DNA of 64,000 nt from Flavobacterium sp. AED (GTDB lineage Bacteria; Bacteroidota; Bacteroidia; Flavobacteriales; Flavobacteriaceae): NCBI RefSeq assembly GCF_000812945.1, contig NZ_JSYM01000001.1, positions 620,001-684,000 of the forward strand, given 5' to 3'. Shown in pieces: positions 34,531 to 44,427 of the stretch (its first letter is position 1; each line of letters starts with the position of its first letter). A program made the position numbers and the translations under genes. Below the pieces are notes generated by a model. It was given only the letters and a program-made list of their open reading frames with translations. It did no database searches and was not told the origin of the DNA.

Positions 34531-35844
34531 ATGAAAAAAATAATGCTCCATCTTATTCTTTTGGGATCCATTTATGGACATGCACAAATGAAAGCAGATG
34601 ATGTAAAAACGTTTACTCTTACAAACGGAATGAAGTTTCTGGTTGTGGAAGATTTCTCTATTCCAAATGCCAATATGTATTTGTTTTATAAGGTGGGAAG
34701 CCGAAACGAATACCAAGGCATCACTGGACTTTCCCATTTTTTTGAACACATGATGTTCAATGGAGCTAAAAAATATGGTCCCAAACTCTTTGACCAAACT
34801 ATGGAATTTAACGGGGGCGCTAATAATGCCTATACTACTGAAAATGTTACGGTATATTCTAACTGGTTTCCAGCATCAGCATCTGAAGTTATATTTGATC
34901 TTGAAGGCGATAGAATTTCCAGTTTGAGCATTGATCCTACTATGGTAGAAAGTGAAAGAGGTGTGGTTTTAAGTGAGCGTCGTACCGGCCTTGAAAATTC
35001 TCCATGGCGTCTATTGTCACAGTCTATGCAGGCGACTGCTTTTCAGGAACATCCGTACCATTGGCCCGTTATAGGCTATGAAGATGATATGAAAAACTGG
35101 ACCCAACAAGATTTGGAACGCTATTTTAAAACCTATTATGCTCCAAATAACTGCGTAGTTGTAGTTTCTGGTGCTATCAAAATGGAGAAAGTGAAGGAAT
35201 TTGCTAAAAAATATCTTGAAATTATTCCGGCACAACCTGCTCCGCCTAAAGTTCATATTGTAGAGCCTGCCCAAACAGGGGAACGTAGAATAGTTGTTAA
35301 AAAAGAAGTGGCCACTCCATACCTAATGATTGGCTATCATACACCAGAGTCAAAAAATGCGGATTATTATGCATTGAATATTCTTAGTTCAGTTCTTTCA
35401 AGTGGAAATTCATCACGATTGTATGCTTCACTCGTAGATCAAAAACAATTGGCTACTCAAGTATTTACTGATTTTGGAGATAGTTTTGATCCTAAACTTT
35501 TCAATTTCTATGCTGTTGCCAATAAAGATGTTAAAGAGACTGATTTAGAGCAAGCGATTTATATTGAAATTGAAAAAATAAAAAAGGATGGCATCAGTGA
35601 AACAGAACTTCAGAAAATAAAAAATCAGAAACTGATGGAATTTTACTCCCAAGTAGAAACTATCGATGGAAAGTCTAATAATATAGGTACTTACGAAGTG
35701 TTTTTTGGAGATTATAGAAAAATGTTTGACGCACCAGCCAACTATAATAAAATTAACGTAGCTGATGTGCAAAATGTTGCAAAAAAATATTTTACAAAAA
35801 GTAACAGAACCGTAGGTGTATTAAAAACAAATGTAGAAGATTAA
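34531..35844 (+). CDS. M16 zinc peptidase (active subunit)
   Basis: This 437-aa pitrilysin-family peptidase has a signal peptide (about 1-18, ending GHA) and the inverted zinc motif HFFEH at H69-E72-H73. A downstream glutamate in the ESERGVVLSE region is the likely third ligand. It is expected in the periplasm. The following gene, 4 bases away, encodes a second M16 protein without the zinc motif, so the pair probably forms a heterodimer, as for other bacterial M16B proteins. Confidence 0.9.
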   Translation: MKKIMLHLILLGSIYGHAQMKADDVKTFTLTNGMKFLVVEDFSIPNANMYLFYKVGSRNEYQGITGLSHFFEHMMFNGAKKYGPKLFDQTMEFNGGANNAYTTENVTVYSNWFPASASEVIFDLEGDRISSLSIDPTMVESERGVVLSERRTGLENSPWRLLSQSMQATAFQEHPYHWPVIGYEDDMKNWTQQDLERYFKTYYAPNNCVVVVSGAIKMEKVKEFAKKYLEIIPAQPAPPKVHIVEPAQTGERRIVVKKEVATPYLMIGYHTPESKNADYYALNILSSVLSSGNSSRLYASLVDQKQLATQVFTDFGDSFDPKLFNFYAVANKDVKETDLEQAIYIEIEKIKKDGISETELQKIKNQKLMEFYSQVETIDGKSNNIGTYEVFFGDYRKMFDAPANYNKINVADVQNVAKKYFTKSNRTVGVLKTNVED

Positions 35845-35848
35845 CTTT

Positions 35849-37249
35849 ATGAAACAGATCAACCAAAAACTCATGATATTCTGCCTACTGGTGATTACTA
35901 GTATGAACCTATCAGCGCAGAACTTTAAATTACCAAGTTACACTACTTTTAAATTGCCAAACGGACTTACTGTTAACCTTATGGAACAACACGATGTCCC
36001 CGTTATCAGCGTTTCAGTAATTCTTCCAGCCGGTGCAATCTATGACTATAATAAAGCTGGTTTAGCATCATTGACTGCTACAGCACTTAAACATGGTACT
36101 AAAAACTTCACGAAGATAAAATTAGATGAAGAATTGGATTTTATAGGAGCTGATGTAAATACGTATGCTTCAAAAGAATTTTCTGGGCTTTCTTCGAAAT
36201 TTGCAGCTAAGGATAAAGAAAAAGTACTCGGTATCATTAAAGAAATACTATTGAATCCAGTTTTTGATGCTTCCGAGTTTGAAAAAGAGAAAAGCCGTTT
36301 ATTAGTTACATTGGAACAACAAAAAGAAAGTCCAAGATCAGTAATAGGAGCCTATTTTGATTCCCTTTTGTACGGAAATCATGCCTATGGAAATACTATA
36401 AATGGAAGTAATACAACGGTTAGCAAATTAACAGTCAATGATGTTAAAGATTTTTATAAAACAAATTATAAACCGAATAATGCTGTTATAAGTGTTGTTG
36501 GGGATTTTGTTTCGAATGAAATGAAAGCTAAACTAACCAAGTTGTTTTCGGGTTGGGAAAAATCAGCAAAGGACGAAGAAAATCCAGCATCAAAAATGAT
36601 TAACATTCCTACCGAAAATAAGGTATTGTTAGTGAATAAAGGAGATGCCAAGGAGACAACATTTTATATTGGTGCACCAGGTGTGAATCGAAATAATCCA
36701 GATTATGTAGCTATTGATGTAGTTAACACCTTATTTGGAGGACGTTTTACTTCCATGTTAAACGATGAACTAAGAGTAAATTCTGGGTTGACTTATGGAG
36801 CTTCAAGTAGATTTAATGCTTTAAAGAATGGAGGTTCTTTTGTGATTAGCACTTTTACTGCTGTTAAAACGACGGAGCCAGCAATTGATAAAGCTTTGGA
36901 AGTATTAAATAAATTGCATACAAACGGTATTGATGAAAAAGCATTGAGTTCTGCCAAAAACTATGTGAAAGGACAGTTCCCTCCACGATATGAAACTACA
37001 GATCAATTAGCGAACTTACTATCTCAAATGTTTTGGTATAATTTTGATAAATCGTTTATCGATAATTTTGAAAAAAATGTTGATAGCTTAGATTTGGCAA
37101 AAGCAAACCAAATTATTGCTAAATATTTTCCTAAGGATAAGTTGCAATTTGTATTAGTAGGAAAATCAGAAGATATTAAAAAGATTGCTGAAAAATATGG
37201 AAAAGTGACTGAACTGGAAATAAAAGATGATATAAAGAAAGTGAATTAA
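35849..37249 (+). CDS. M16 peptidase-like protein (non-catalytic partner)
   Basis: This 466-aa exported protein (signal peptide ending LSA) of the M16 family replaces HxxEH with AGLASLTATAL at the equivalent place, so it lacks zinc ligands. The C-terminal M16 domain retains NTLFGGRFTSMLNDELR and GLTYGASS. Partner subunits of this kind form the substrate chamber. It is co-transcribed with the active subunit. Confidence 0.88.
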   Translation: MKQINQKLMIFCLLVITSMNLSAQNFKLPSYTTFKLPNGLTVNLMEQHDVPVISVSVILPAGAIYDYNKAGLASLTATALKHGTKNFTKIKLDEELDFIGADVNTYASKEFSGLSSKFAAKDKEKVLGIIKEILLNPVFDASEFEKEKSRLLVTLEQQKESPRSVIGAYFDSLLYGNHAYGNTINGSNTTVSKLTVNDVKDFYKTNYKPNNAVISVVGDFVSNEMKAKLTKLFSGWEKSAKDEENPASKMINIPTENKVLLVNKGDAKETTFYIGAPGVNRNNPDYVAIDVVNTLFGGRFTSMLNDELRVNSGLTYGASSRFNALKNGGSFVISTFTAVKTTEPAIDKALEVLNKLHTNGIDEKALSSAKNYVKGQFPPRYETTDQLANLLSQMFWYNFDKSFIDNFEKNVDSLDLAKANQIIAKYFPKDKLQFVLVGKSEDIKKIAEKYGKVTELEIKDDIKKVN

Positions 37250-37255
37250 GAAAAT

Positions 37256-37287
37256 AAAAATAGGGGATTAGGTTTCCCTATTTTTTT
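37256..37287 (+). terminator. rho-independent terminator of the M16 operon
   Basis: A hairpin with arms AAAAATAGGG and CCCTATTTTT is followed by a T run, directly after the stop at 37249. Confidence 0.8.
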
Positions 37288-37310
37288 GAAATAAATTTAT
37301 ATTTGAAAAA

Positions 37311-37356
37311 AAACGCAGATTCACGGATTTAATTAACAATCTATGAATCTGCGTTT
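37311..37356. repeat. inverted repeat between convergent genes
   Basis: Perfect 13-base arms AAACGCAGATTCA and TGAATCTGCGTTT lie 20 bases apart, just after the stop of the leftward methyltransferase-like gene. It probably acts as a second terminator. Confidence 0.6.
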
Positions 37357-37376
37357 GTATTTAATAGTAGCAGTTT

Positions 37377-38042
37377 TTATTTTAATTTTTCAATTACGAT
37401 TAATTCATTGTGTATTTCAATTCGGGGTATGGTTCTTATTTTGAATTGATTTTCATAAAATTCAGAAACATATTTTTGATTTCTTATATTTTGTGTTTCA
37501 TTCAAAATCATCGTATTGAAAAGAATGAAACCTCGACTTTTTAAAAGAAAGCAGATGCGGTTGATGAAAAAGGTTTCAAATAAAAAATTGGGCATTGCAG
37601 TATCTTGGAAGATATCAATTATAATCAAATCGTATTTATTTTTGGTTTTCAAAACAAATTCAAAGGCATCTTCAATAACAATATCAAGTTGGGGTATTTT
37701 ATCTAAGGCAAAATATTTATTAGCTACCTTAATTATATCGGAATCAATTTCAACTCCGGTTATTTTTCCTTTAAATTTAATTTCATCAACTAATGTTTTA
37801 ATAACGCTGCCTCCGGCTACTCCTAAAACAAGAATATGTTCCATAGCCGCTATTTTTTCAAAGCCAATGTTTTTTAATCCTATCCTTAAAATACGTTGTA
37901 GACTTCCATACGAATAATTGGCATTTTCAGAATCTAAAACTAACTCTCCATTTGCCCAAGTCACTTCGATTGATTTACTCAATGAAGATTTTGATTGATA
38001 AATTTTTATTGGAATGAGGTAACTGAATATTTTTTTAATCAT
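37377..38042 (-). CDS. spermidine-synthase-like methyltransferase fold protein
   Basis: This 221-aa protein has a Rossmann fold like that of spermidine synthases: LVLGVAGGSVIKTL (about 70-83), ITGVEIDSDIIKVANKYF, and DLIIIDIFQDTAMP. The N-terminal tetramerisation beta-hairpin is short. The aminopropyl acceptor residues cannot be confirmed, so a methyltransferase role is equally possible. It is a lone leftward gene. Confidence 0.75.
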   Translation of the reverse strand: MIKKIFSYLIPIKIYQSKSSLSKSIEVTWANGELVLDSENANYSYGSLQRILRIGLKNIGFEKIAAMEHILVLGVAGGSVIKTLVDEIKFKGKITGVEIDSDIIKVANKYFALDKIPQLDIVIEDAFEFVLKTKNKYDLIIIDIFQDTAMPNFLFETFFINRICFLLKSRGFILFNTMILNETQNIRNQKYVSEFYENQFKIRTIPRIEIHNELIVIEKLK

Positions 38043-38361
38043 TTGTGACAGTTTTACTCAAAACATATTTGAGCTGTAATACTATTTAACGTAAGATATT
38101 TCTAGTTATTATTAAAGCTAATTACTAATACTTCACAAAAGTAAAATAACCAAGTAAACTAATTCTTATAAATTACTTTTTCGACTTTGTACAAATATAT
38201 TGATTATTCCAGTATTGTTATACATTATGATGCGGTCAAATGTATATTAATTACTTAATGGAATAAAATAAAATTACATGATTTTAAAGCAAAAAAAATA
38301 CCTAAAACAACAAGTGATTTAGGTATTTTCGAACTAAATTGAAAATATTTATTTGAACAGC
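38043..38361. other. 319-bp intergenic region
   Basis: No gene is seen. It holds the promoter of the leftward methyltransferase-like gene and, at 38295-38329, a terminator for the catabolic operon coming from the right. Confidence 0.6.
38295..38329 (-). terminator. terminator of the aromatic catabolic operon
   Basis: AAAATACCTAAA and TTTAGGTATTTT form a 12-bp hairpin with an 11-base loop, followed on the minus strand by T-rich sequence. It is 33 bases downstream of the FAA-family stop. Confidence 0.7.
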
Positions 38362-39321
38362 TTAAACTACTGTATTTTTTAAAATTCCGATTCCTTCAAT
38401 CTCCAGTTCCACAACATCTCCAGGTTCTAAAGGGCGGTGAACTGAAAAATTATTTTCTATCAAACTTCCCCAACCTACAGTACCAGACCCTAAGATATCG
38501 CCAGGCATAAGATTTACATTGTTTTCTGAGGCGCGTTCCATCATTTGTGGAAAAGTCCAATGAACGGTTTTATAGTTTCCTTCGCATATTGTTTCTCCAT
38601 TAATTCTTGAAGTCATTTTAATATCAAAACGATCAGTTGTGCTTTTTGGCATAGCCAAATGTTCTGGATGCAATTCCCTTGAAATACTGCAACGGTATTT
38701 TTCAAACTCATCTTTGGTAACGATGCAAGGTCCAATGGCATTAGCGAAATCCTTTCCTTTATGTGGGCCAAGTGGTACAGTCATTTCATGTTTTTGGATG
38801 GCGCGGGCAGTCCAGTCATTAAAAACCGTGTAACCAAAAATATAATCATCAGCATTTTCGGCTTTAATGTCTTTTCCTTTCTTACCAATTATGACAGCCA
38901 TTTCTAATTCGATGTCGAGCTTAGTTTCATTATCAGGACGAAGAATGTTATCTTCAGGTCCATAAATAGCTTGATGGTTTGTGAAATAAAAAATAGGTAT
39001 TTCATACCAAGCTGCTCCAACCGTATGACCGAAAGATTTGGATGCATTAAGCATGTGTTGTTCAAAACCTATATAATCTCTAAAACTTCTTGGATTTGGT
39101 AAAGGAGCCAAAAGGGTTACTTCTTCTAATGTATAGTGTGGAGGAACAGCTTCTAAATTGTTGTTTTTTATAATTTTATAATAATCTTCATGGTCATCAA
39201 TAAAACTCAACATATCATTAGGCAATCGTTGATCTGCTTTTTGCATTTCAACCACGCCATTATCTTTAAGCCAACCAATGTTAGTTTGCCCTTTATTATT
39301 CTTAAAAGTTACTAATTTCAT
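38362..39321 (-). CDS. fumarylacetoacetate hydrolase family protein
   Basis: This 319-aa protein starts at MKLVTFKNNKGQTNIGW; a longer frame to 39381 would overlap the monooxygenase gene. The catalytic FAH domain contains the metal-binding LDIELEMAVIIGKKGKD and FGYTVFNDWTARAIQ, then PGDILGSGTVGWGS. Members cleave C-C bonds of fumaryl-pyruvate-type diketo acids or act as hydratases or decarboxylases in meta-cleavage pathways. As the last gene of the block it probably handles the ring-cleavage product. It is 10 bases after the monooxygenase. Confidence 0.88.
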   Translation of the reverse strand: MKLVTFKNNKGQTNIGWLKDNGVVEMQKADQRLPNDMLSFIDDHEDYYKIIKNNNLEAVPPHYTLEEVTLLAPLPNPRSFRDYIGFEQHMLNASKSFGHTVGAAWYEIPIFYFTNHQAIYGPEDNILRPDNETKLDIELEMAVIIGKKGKDIKAENADDYIFGYTVFNDWTARAIQKHEMTVPLGPHKGKDFANAIGPCIVTKDEFEKYRCSISRELHPEHLAMPKSTTDRFDIKMTSRINGETICEGNYKTVHWTFPQMMERASENNVNLMPGDILGSGTVGWGSLIENNFSVHRPLEPGDVVELEIEGIGILKNTVV

Positions 39322-39331
39322 TTTTATTTTT

Positions 39332-40471
39332 TTAAATAGGTTGTGCCAACATTCCAGTAGTTTTCCCCATAGTAGCACCAATATTTGCGTTTTCAGGCAA
39401 TTTTTGACCAGAAAACTCCATTAATTCCCATTCTCCTAATTTTTCAGAACTTTCAACAACCATTTTACAGCGATCGTATCTTCGTTTCATAAATCTTGTG
39501 AATATAGCTTGTGCACCATCTTGTTTTTTTATTTCTTCGGCTAATACCACCGCATCTTCAATAGCCAATGCTGCGCCTGATCCTAATTGCGGAATCGTTG
39601 CATGGGCAGCATCACCAATAATAATAACATTTCCTTTATGCCAAGGTGCTGGAAGATTCAAAGTCTCTAATGGTCTATAGTTTACCAATTTTGGATCGAC
39701 TACCTGATCGATTAACTCTTGTATCATAGGAATAGGATATTCTTCCATATATGACTGTAGCTTTGGAATCATTTGATCCTCTTTAATAAAAGGATTGTCA
39801 GCTCCTTCTGCAGAAACTACAAAGACGTAGCAACTGTCTTCGGTCATAGGAATTATTCCTAATTTACTTTTTTTACCAAAATAGATGTATCCTGTATCTA
39901 AATCCTTAGGTCTTTTAAAAGCATAGCGCCAGTTAGATAATCCAACATAGTTGGGTTTTGATTCCCCAAAAATTAAGTTTCTAACTTTAGAGTTTATACC
40001 GTCTCCACCAATAAGAAGATCATAACTGCCAGTTGTTCCGTCTGAAAAAACAATGTCAACACCATCTTCTTTATCTGTAATTGAATCTACTGTAAGACCC
40101 AAGCGGTATTTTACACCTAGTTCAATACTGCGTTCTAATAATATATCATGTAAAACTCTGCGTGAAATTCCATTATGACTTGGAAAACGCCCAATAGGAT
40201 CTGTACCGGCTTCAGCGATTTGATGGCCAGTTGCTGTACACATTTTTACTTTTGGATAAGGTGATCCTCTTCTTAGGGCTTCATCAGCAACACCTAAGGC
40301 ATCTAACGCTCTTAGGGCATTTGCTTGTTGTATAATACCTACACCATAGACATCGAATTTAGGTAGTATTTCAGCAATCTCGACTTCTATACCAATTTGT
40401 CTTAATGCAATACCTGCAGACTGACCGCCGATACCACCACCAACAATAAGGACCTTCTCTATAGTTTTCAT
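39332..40471 (-). CDS. FAD-dependent aromatic monooxygenase-like protein
   Basis: This 379-aa group A flavoprotein hydroxylase has the N-terminal dinucleotide motif LIVGGGIGGQSAGIALRQ (about 8-25), the DG motif YDLLIGGDGINSKVR (about 150-164), and the GD motif GDAAHATIPQLGSGAALAIEDA near 295-316. The family hydroxylates salicylate- or hydroxybenzoate-type rings using NAD(P)H. Placed between a C-C hydrolase and an FAA hydrolase, and with an extradiol dioxygenase nearby, it probably makes the dihydroxylated ring substrate. Confidence 0.88.
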   Translation of the reverse strand: MKTIEKVLIVGGGIGGQSAGIALRQIGIEVEIAEILPKFDVYGVGIIQQANALRALDALGVADEALRRGSPYPKVKMCTATGHQIAEAGTDPIGRFPSHNGISRRVLHDILLERSIELGVKYRLGLTVDSITDKEDGVDIVFSDGTTGSYDLLIGGDGINSKVRNLIFGESKPNYVGLSNWRYAFKRPKDLDTGYIYFGKKSKLGIIPMTEDSCYVFVVSAEGADNPFIKEDQMIPKLQSYMEEYPIPMIQELIDQVVDPKLVNYRPLETLNLPAPWHKGNVIIIGDAAHATIPQLGSGAALAIEDAVVLAEEIKKQDGAQAIFTRFMKRRYDRCKMVVESSEKLGEWELMEFSGQKLPENANIGATMGKTTGMLAQPI

Positions 40472-40495
40472 ATTATAAGTTGTTTGAGATTAATA

Positions 40496-41611
40496 CTATT
40501 CTTTTAACTTTTTGGCTACCCAATCATACATATTGAAAGTTCGGGTAAAATCGTCTACGCAACAATGTTGAGAACCACTTTCTTCTTTTGGAATTACTTC
40601 TAAAACATGTTCACAAATTAAAGCTTTATCTACATTATAAGCATGTTCAACAAAGTTTTGACGGTCATCACCACCATGAAGAATATACGTTGGCATGGAT
40701 ATCTTTTCAGCGATTCCATTTTCAAGTGTATAGCCTTTTAATTTTTCAAGAACTTCTTCAAAGCTTGCTGCGTCCATAATATGCATCACTATTTCTGCCA
40801 ATGGATGTTTTGCATTTCGACCAGCCCATACTTGGTAATACGACCATACAGCACCAAATATCATGCAAACTTTGAAACGGGGCTCAAATGCGGCACAACG
40901 CGCTGCCATATATCCTCCCATGGATACTGCACCAATACCAATACTAGTGGTGTCTACGTGATCTTTTAGGTTGGCTAAGGACCAATCTAAAACAGCTGTT
41001 CCAGCCACTTCGTAATCAAAACGCGAATGAATATGATTTAGTCTTAATGAAGCTCCTTGACCAGGTCCATCCATAGCCAAAAGTGCAATGCCTCTTTCGT
41101 TAAGATGTTGCGATATACCAAAATATAATTCTTCAGCTAAGCTATCTAAGCCTCCAAACATTATCATCATTGGAGGGTTCTTAACTCCTTCCGGAGCAAA
41201 TAAATACCCAGGTAAAAAAGCCCCTTCAAAAGGCACTTCTACTTGTAAAGGTTTGTTTTTGAAGTATTTAATAGCTCTAATAAAAGCTTCTCTAGCTTTT
41301 AAATAAGTCGATAGTTTTCTGTCATCTCCAAGCTCCATAAAGAACTCAGCAGTACGTAAATAGTTGAATGCTCTTAGGTAGGTACGACTTGCAGAAATGA
41401 ACGAATTATTAATTTCGAAATTTTCTCCAAGATCATAAACTTGCTCCCCTTTTTTTAACCAAGCGATATTGAAGCTCTCTCTATTAGATGGATCAATTTC
41501 GCTAGCAACTTCTAGTATTTCAGCAAATTCTCCACCGCCATAATGCGCTTGAGTTAATGCTCTGTTCACTTGATAGGAGGGCATATATTGCCCCGGAAAA
41601 TAATGCCACAT
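40496..41611 (-). CDS. alpha/beta hydrolase, possible C-C bond hydrolase
   Basis: This 371-aa protein has a helical N-terminal part (SFNIAWLKKGEQVYDLGENF, AREAFIRAIKYF) and a C-terminal alpha/beta hydrolase domain: oxyanion MFGGLDS, nucleophile elbow GAVSMGGY with S230, acid in HGGDDRQ (D315 or D316), and H349 in GSQHCCV. The layout resembles the FrsA/2,6-dihydroxypseudooxynicotine hydrolase group, which cleaves aryl-ketone C-C bonds. It may hydrolyse a phenolic ketone or a meta-cleavage product. It is 24 bases before the monooxygenase. Confidence 0.82.
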   Translation of the reverse strand: MWHYFPGQYMPSYQVNRALTQAHYGGGEFAEILEVASEIDPSNRESFNIAWLKKGEQVYDLGENFEINNSFISASRTYLRAFNYLRTAEFFMELGDDRKLSTYLKAREAFIRAIKYFKNKPLQVEVPFEGAFLPGYLFAPEGVKNPPMMIMFGGLDSLAEELYFGISQHLNERGIALLAMDGPGQGASLRLNHIHSRFDYEVAGTAVLDWSLANLKDHVDTTSIGIGAVSMGGYMAARCAAFEPRFKVCMIFGAVWSYYQVWAGRNAKHPLAEIVMHIMDAASFEEVLEKLKGYTLENGIAEKISMPTYILHGGDDRQNFVEHAYNVDKALICEHVLEVIPKEESGSQHCCVDDFTRTFNMYDWVAKKLKE

Positions 41612-41706
41612 AGCTTTGTTTTTTTTAATTTTGTTTGTAGTGTTATTCTAAATTGAAAACACCCTTTTCATTTTATTATAAATAGGAATAACTTAATTAT
41701 ACCAAT

Positions 41707-42696
41707 TTATACATCTGCAGGTTTTACAACACCGTCTGTTAATCCTAATTTTTTACCTTTTGCCATTTCTGCAAATGGATTTGCTGAACCCCAAGCATCA
41801 TTTGGATTATCTTTTAAATAATGAACATCTAAATGATCCGGCGCAAAAACTAAACGGGCACAAGCATAAAATTCAAATAAGATTCCACTTCCAGGATCAA
41901 CGATATAAATAAAGAATCCCTCATCTGCTTTATGACGCGTAGGCGCTCCCATAACACTTTTATATCCTTTTTCAATAAAATAATCTAAGGCTAATAAAAC
42001 TTCTTCACGGCTGTCTACGTTCCAACAAATATGATTTAAAACTGCTTCGTTTTCGTCAATATTTGGATCTGAGAAAATAGCAATATCGTGAGAAAGATTT
42101 CCAATAGTCCATAAACCACCAATAGGCGGAATTTCATCAGCAATACGTATTTCGTCAGGATTGTTTAATCCTAAGCCTTGCCAAAATTTCTTTTCATCGG
42201 CATATTTTCCTTTGGCAACCATATAGGTTACGTGGTCCAATCGGCGTGGATTAGCTCCTTTAAGACGATTACTGGAGTATCGGTCAGCATAAATACTACC
42301 TCTTTCTCCTTCTTCTTTCAACCAAACTACATCCCAAAAGACTTCATGAATATGACCTTCCGGAGATTTAAAACGATAGGCTTTTCCATGTCCCAAATCG
42401 CCATCGTCCCAGCCAATACCAGCTCCAATACTCTCTAAATAAGTTACTACTTCTTCTAAAGCTTCTGGACTATCAGCACGCCAGCCTAAATGTCCTAAAC
42501 CTGATTTTTCACTTTGTGTAAGTTTTAAGGTATGATGAAAATAATCTCCCCAAGCTCTTAAATATACAGAGTTTTTCTCTCTTCCTGTTTCATCCATTCC
42601 TACTACATCGCGAAAAAATTCTACAGATTTGTTTAAATCTGTAGTTAAAACTTCTACGTGAGCTAATTGTGAAAAATAATGTGGATTCTTTGCCAT
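41707..42696 (-). CDS. VOC-family extradiol dioxygenase (catechol 2,3-dioxygenase-like)
   Basis: This 329-aa two-domain type I extradiol dioxygenase has an N-terminal VOC module (FSQLAHVEVLTTDLNKSV) and a catalytic C-terminal module with the iron ligands H155 (RRLDHVTY), H222 (LNHICW) and E275 (ILFEFY). It opens a catechol-type ring meta to the hydroxyls, consuming O2. A candidate operator lies about 100 bases upstream. The ring substrate is unknown. Confidence 0.9.
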   Translation of the reverse strand: MAKNPHYFSQLAHVEVLTTDLNKSVEFFRDVVGMDETGREKNSVYLRAWGDYFHHTLKLTQSEKSGLGHLGWRADSPEALEEVVTYLESIGAGIGWDDGDLGHGKAYRFKSPEGHIHEVFWDVVWLKEEGERGSIYADRYSSNRLKGANPRRLDHVTYMVAKGKYADEKKFWQGLGLNNPDEIRIADEIPPIGGLWTIGNLSHDIAIFSDPNIDENEAVLNHICWNVDSREEVLLALDYFIEKGYKSVMGAPTRHKADEGFFIYIVDPGSGILFEFYACARLVFAPDHLDVHYLKDNPNDAWGSANPFAEMAKGKKLGLTDGVVKPADV

Positions 42697-42793
42697 TTTT
42701 ATTTTTATTTATTGGTTTTTTTATAGTATGTGTAATTTATTTTACAAAAATAAAATGATTTATAAATGTGAGTGAATCAATTATATTCTATTG

Positions 42794-42807
42794 CTATTCA
42801 AAATCAA
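42794..42807 (-). promoter_or_regulatory. TCAAAATCAA motif upstream of the dioxygenase gene
   Basis: CTATTCAAAATCAA (plus strand), followed by TTATTTTT, lies 98 bases upstream of the VOC dioxygenase start. The same 14-mer occurs at 43647, 56094 and 58858, each upstream of a leftward gene. Confidence 0.4.
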
Positions 42808-42854
42808 TTATTTTTGATTTCTTGTGCGCTTATTATGCTATTTTTGTATTCTTT

Positions 42855-43622
42855 TTATGCAAATGCACCACCATCAACCGCCATAGCATGCCCCGTTATA
42901 AAGGAAGATTGATCCGAACACATCCACAAAGCCACATCTGCTACTTCTTGTGGTTGTCCCATTCTTTTCATTCTTTGTAGGTTTATTGCTTTTTCAAGTG
43001 CTTCCGGATTGTGTGCCAATTTTCTTCGACCTTCCATAATCATTGGCGTTTCAATGGCTGTGGGACAAATAGCATTGATACGAATGTTTTTGGTAGCATT
43101 TTCTATGGCAGCACTTTTTACAATTCCGATGACCCCATGTTTAGAAGCTGAATACGGAACATTATCGGGTTGTCCCACTAATCCTGCTGCTGAGGATACA
43201 CATACAATGTTTCCGCCACCTTGTTTTAGCATTTCAATCAATTGATATTTTACACAATACCAAGTCCCCGTTAAGTTGATATTGATTTGTTGCAACCAAG
43301 CCTCTTCAGGATATTCATGGGTTGGTAATGATAGTGTTCCTGCTATTCCTGCTGAGTTTACAGCACAATCCAATCGACCAAACGTAGCAATTGTTTGTTG
43401 TATCAAGTTTTCTACTTCTTCTCTTTTAGAAATATCACACTTCACGAATAGTACTTGTTGTCCTAAAGCTATTATTTCTTGAACTACAAGTGCTCCAGCT
43501 TGCACATTCACATCCGAAACAACTACTTTGGCTCCTTCTTTTGCAAAAGAGAGTGCAGTTGCTTTGCCTATTCCTGATGAAGCACCGGTAACTAAGCAAA
43601 CTTTATTTTCAAATCTTTTCAT
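42855..43622 (-). CDS. short-chain dehydrogenase/reductase
   Basis: This 255-aa classical SDR has the cofactor loop VTGASSGIGKA (about 12-22), NSAGIAG near 90, catalytic Ser in VCVSSAAG, and YSASKHG (Tyr-x-x-x-Lys, about 155-160). It ends DGGAFA. An acidic residue after beta-2 (VVSDVN) suggests NAD(H) preference. In this locus it could oxidise a sugar or an alkyl alcohol side chain of the phenolic. Confidence 0.9.
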   Translation of the reverse strand: MKRFENKVCLVTGASSGIGKATALSFAKEGAKVVVSDVNVQAGALVVQEIIALGQQVLFVKCDISKREEVENLIQQTIATFGRLDCAVNSAGIAGTLSLPTHEYPEEAWLQQININLTGTWYCVKYQLIEMLKQGGGNIVCVSSAAGLVGQPDNVPYSASKHGVIGIVKSAAIENATKNIRINAICPTAIETPMIMEGRRKLAHNPEALEKAINLQRMKRMGQPQEVADVALWMCSDQSSFITGHAMAVDGGAFA

Positions 43623-43646
43623 CTTTTTATGTTCTAAAACGTTTTT

Positions 43647-43660
43647 CTATTCAAAATCAA
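43647..43660 (-). promoter_or_regulatory. TCAAAATCAA motif upstream of SDR
   Basis: The same 14-mer as at 42794 lies 25 bases upstream of the SDR start and overlaps the stop codon of the preceding SDR gene. Partial coding constraint weakens the case for this copy. Confidence 0.3.
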
Positions 43661-44427
43661 TTCCCATCGCTAATGCTTGTTCCACCATCAATGATTATAT
43701 TCTGGCCACTGATAAATCCACCTGCTTTTGATGCTAGCATAAGTGCCACACCCGCGACTTCTTCCACTTTTCCAATTCTTCGTAACGGAGTCAGTAAGAT
43801 TCTTTTTTCCATGACTTGAGGATTTTGGGTTAAAGGTTTTGCAAATTCGGTATCAATTACGCCAGGAGAAATTGCATTTACCCGAATATTATCAGGTCCA
43901 AATTCCACAGCAAGATTGCGTGCTAATTGTGCTAATCCCGCTTTTGAAATACCATATAATCCCAAATTCTTATTACCTCTTACACTGGATAAACTCGCCA
44001 GATAAATAATGGAACCGTCTTTTTGGGCCTGCATATTTGGGATTATTTTTTGGGTTAAGTAAATGGCTTTTTTTAAATTAATCTGCATTGTTTTTTCAAA
44101 ATTTTCAGAGTCGATATCCAAAAAAGAACCCGGAATCGCTATACCGACACAATTAACTAAAATGTCTATGGTACCTATTTTTTCTTCACACTTAAAAATT
44201 AACGTATCTATTTCTTCTTTTTTTGAAACATCACAAGGAATTGTTATTGCATTGATTCCTTTATTTTGAAATTCTGTTTGAGTTGATAAACATCCTTTTT
44301 CATCATTGCTTGACACGATTACTGTGGCACCATGAATACCTAAAAGTTCCGCAATGGCTTTACCCATACCGTTTGAAGCACCTGTTATTAAAGCTACTTT
44401 CCCAGTTAAATCAAATAAGGTTTTCAT
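43657..44427 (-). CDS. short-chain dehydrogenase/reductase
   Basis: This 256-aa SDR has ITGASNGMGKA (about 14-24), VNCVGIA near 92, IYLASLSS and YGISKAG (Tyr-x-x-x-Lys). The C-terminus is IDGGTSISDGN. It is 34 bases before the other SDR, and the two are only moderately alike, so they probably act on different substrates in the same pathway. Substrate is unknown. Confidence 0.9.
   Translation of the reverse strand: MKTLFDLTGKVALITGASNGMGKAIAELLGIHGATVIVSSNDEKGCLSTQTEFQNKGINAITIPCDVSKKEEIDTLIFKCEEKIGTIDILVNCVGIAIPGSFLDIDSENFEKTMQINLKKAIYLTQKIIPNMQAQKDGSIIYLASLSSVRGNKNLGLYGISKAGLAQLARNLAVEFGPDNIRVNAISPGVIDTEFAKPLTQNPQVMEKRILLTPLRRIGKVEEVAGVALMLASKAGGFISGQNIIIDGGTSISDGN

Noticed and set aside
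34531..37249. Frameshifted single M16 protease
   Set aside because: Each gene has its own signal peptide and full-length M16 domains; they are two subunits, not one broken gene.
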